Shown here: positions 34,694 to 35,420 of the stretch, in pieces
Numbering within the stretch: position 1 is the stretch's first letter
Layout: every line of letters starts with the position of its first letter
Assembly (NCBI GenBank): GCA_016873215.1
Contig: VGXU01000026.1
Location: 1-35,420, forward strand
Direction of reading: 5' to 3'
Source of the DNA: Planctomycetota bacterium
GTDB taxonomy: Bacteria > Planctomycetota > Phycisphaerae > Sedimentisphaerales > Anaerohalosphaeraceae
Length of the DNA: 35,420 nucleotides
Made by a program: the position numbers and the translations under genes
The notes under the pieces: model-generated
Database searches by the model: none
Told to the model about the DNA's origin: nothing
The model's input: the letters and a program-made list of their open reading frames with translations, nothing else

Positions 34694-35420
34694 ATGTTCG
34701 AGTCTCTGAAAAAATCTGTGCTGATTTTTCTCTGTTTTGCTTTAACGGCAAGCACCCTGCTGGTCTTTTGGCAGGTACACACATTTGATTTCGTCAACTT
34801 TTTTGATGATGCTGACTATGTCTATAACAACCAACACGTTTCAGGCGGGTTGACCGCAGAAAACATCCGCTGGGCATTCACTTCCGGCCATGCGGCCAAC
34901 TGGCATCCCGTGACATGGCTTTCCCTGATGCTCGATTGCCAGATATTCGGCCTTCATCCCGGCCGGATGCACCTGGTCAATGTGGTTCTGCATCTTGTCA
35001 ATACCCTGCTGCTTTTTATGGTTCTCAGTAAAATGACCGGCTCCTTATGGCCGAGTGCGTTTGTTGCCGCCGCCTTTGCCCTGCATCCAATGCATGTGGA
35101 ATCGGTAGCGTGGATCACGGAGCGCAAGGATGTGCTGAGTACCTTTTTCCTGCTGCTGACCCTGGCCGCTTATGCCGGATATGTCAAACGCCCGTCCGTT
35201 TTCAAGTATATAATATCGCTTATCTTTTTCGCGCTGGGTCTTATGGCCAAGCCGATGCTGGTAACGCTGCCGTTGGTACTGCTGCTGTTGGATTATTGGC
35301 CGCTGAATCGTCTTGATTCCCTGCCGGCAAAGACCTCTGGCCGCCAGCCCAGAAAACTCGCTTCTCCTCCGGCCGGCCGTGTGATTTGGTATAGGATAGG
35401 GATCGAAAAAATCCCTTTCT
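34694..35420 (+). CDS. TMTC-like membrane/TPR protein, copy 3 (partial, runs off the window)
   Basis: The open frame starts with ATG at 34694 (MFESLKKSVLIFLCFALTAS) and continues without a stop to the window end, giving 242 codons of the membrane half. The acidic loop reads FVNFFDDADYVYNN. The first 480 bp follow copy 2 closely. The stretch at about 35190-35295 instead carries copy 1 bases (FKYIISLIFFALGLMAKPMLVTLPLVLLLLDYW). The final part returns to copy 2 bases (LNRLDSLPAKTSGRQP). This mosaic is visible directly. The TPR half is expected beyond the window. Confidence 0.75.
   Translation, partial: MFESLKKSVLIFLCFALTASTLLVFWQVHTFDFVNFFDDADYVYNNQHVSGGLTAENIRWAFTSGHAANWHPVTWLSLMLDCQIFGLHPGRMHLVNVVLHLVNTLLLFMVLSKMTGSLWPSAFVAAAFALHPMHVESVAWITERKDVLSTFFLLLTLAAYAGYVKRPSVFKYIISLIFFALGLMAKPMLVTLPLVLLLLDYWPLNRLDSLPAKTSGRQPRKLASPPAGRVIWYRIGIEKIPF

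Larger units (their letters stand above)
32416..35420 (+). repeat. 2210-bp tandem duplication unit (spacer plus TMTC/TPR gene), second unit truncated by the window
   Basis: The 68-bp spacer 32416-32483 recurs at 34626-34693 with one visible base change (TGTTAATC to TGTCAATC). The genes behind them begin almost identically, giving a repeat period of 2210 bp. The last parts of copies 1 and 2 (for example 32109-32412 and 34319-34622) are also almost identical. Recent tandem duplication followed by exchange between copies is the simplest reading. Confidence 0.8.

Noticed and set aside
1-35420. CRISPR arrays, tRNA or rRNA genes, prophage or restriction systems
   Set aside because: No short regularly spaced repeats, cloverleaf-like genes or phage and restriction proteins were seen. 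The only regular repeats are the TPR-coding units.

Overview
The window reads as bacterial chromosome, about half G+C, with dense genes almost all on the + strand. The gene style suggests a Planctomycetota-like (Phycisphaerae-like) or related Gram-negative bacterium: a type III glutamine synthetase, Amt proteins with cleavable signal peptides, a secreted beta-barrel protein, a sodium/sugar symporter beside a galactokinase-type kinase, and multi-copy TMTC-like membrane/TPR proteins. This placement is inference from gene content; there is no rRNA or other marker gene.

Layout. (1) 1-1888: an IS4-family insertion sequence with imperfect terminal inverted repeats. It carries the transposase on the - strand and a small divergent DUF6788-like gene, with two promoters whose -10 boxes share an 18-bp palindrome. 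(2) 1926-5210: a two-gene sugar operon (SSS symporter and galactokinase-type kinase) closed by an intrinsic terminator. (3) 5286-14699: a nitrogen-assimilation region with a GAF-AAA+-Fis sigma-54 activator, an operon of porin-like protein, Amt and PII, a second Amt-PII operon, and glutamine synthetase III. (4) 14756-30114: an apparently single operon of glutamine-using enzymes: gltB, gltD, glutamine-dependent nadE, two different full-length carB genes and carA. (5) 30175-35420: three tandem TMTC-like membrane/TPR genes, the third cut by the window end.

The most striking feature is a regulatory circuit readable from the DNA. Four intergenic regions, those ahead of the activator gene, the porin-amt-glnK operon, the amt-glnK operon and glnN, each carry two copies of a palindrome of the form YTACA-N4-TGTAG. 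The two copies lie 29 or 30 bp apart. The last three regions also have near-consensus sigma-54 promoters (GG-N10-GC) 92-126 bp downstream of the palindromes. The activator encoded here has the GAFTGA loop needed to work with sigma-54, and it is the obvious candidate to bind these sites. Its own promoter region has the sites but no sigma-54 element, which suggests autorepression.

Together the nitrogen genes take up ammonium (two Amts), sense nitrogen status (two PII proteins that keep ligand residues but lack Tyr51), fix ammonium into glutamine (GlnN), and spend glutamine on glutamate, NAD and carbamoyl phosphate. Leaders in front of amt2 and glnN hold RNA structures, including a strong terminator inside the amt2 leader, which point to a second, post-initiation layer of control or a sigma-54-driven small RNA.
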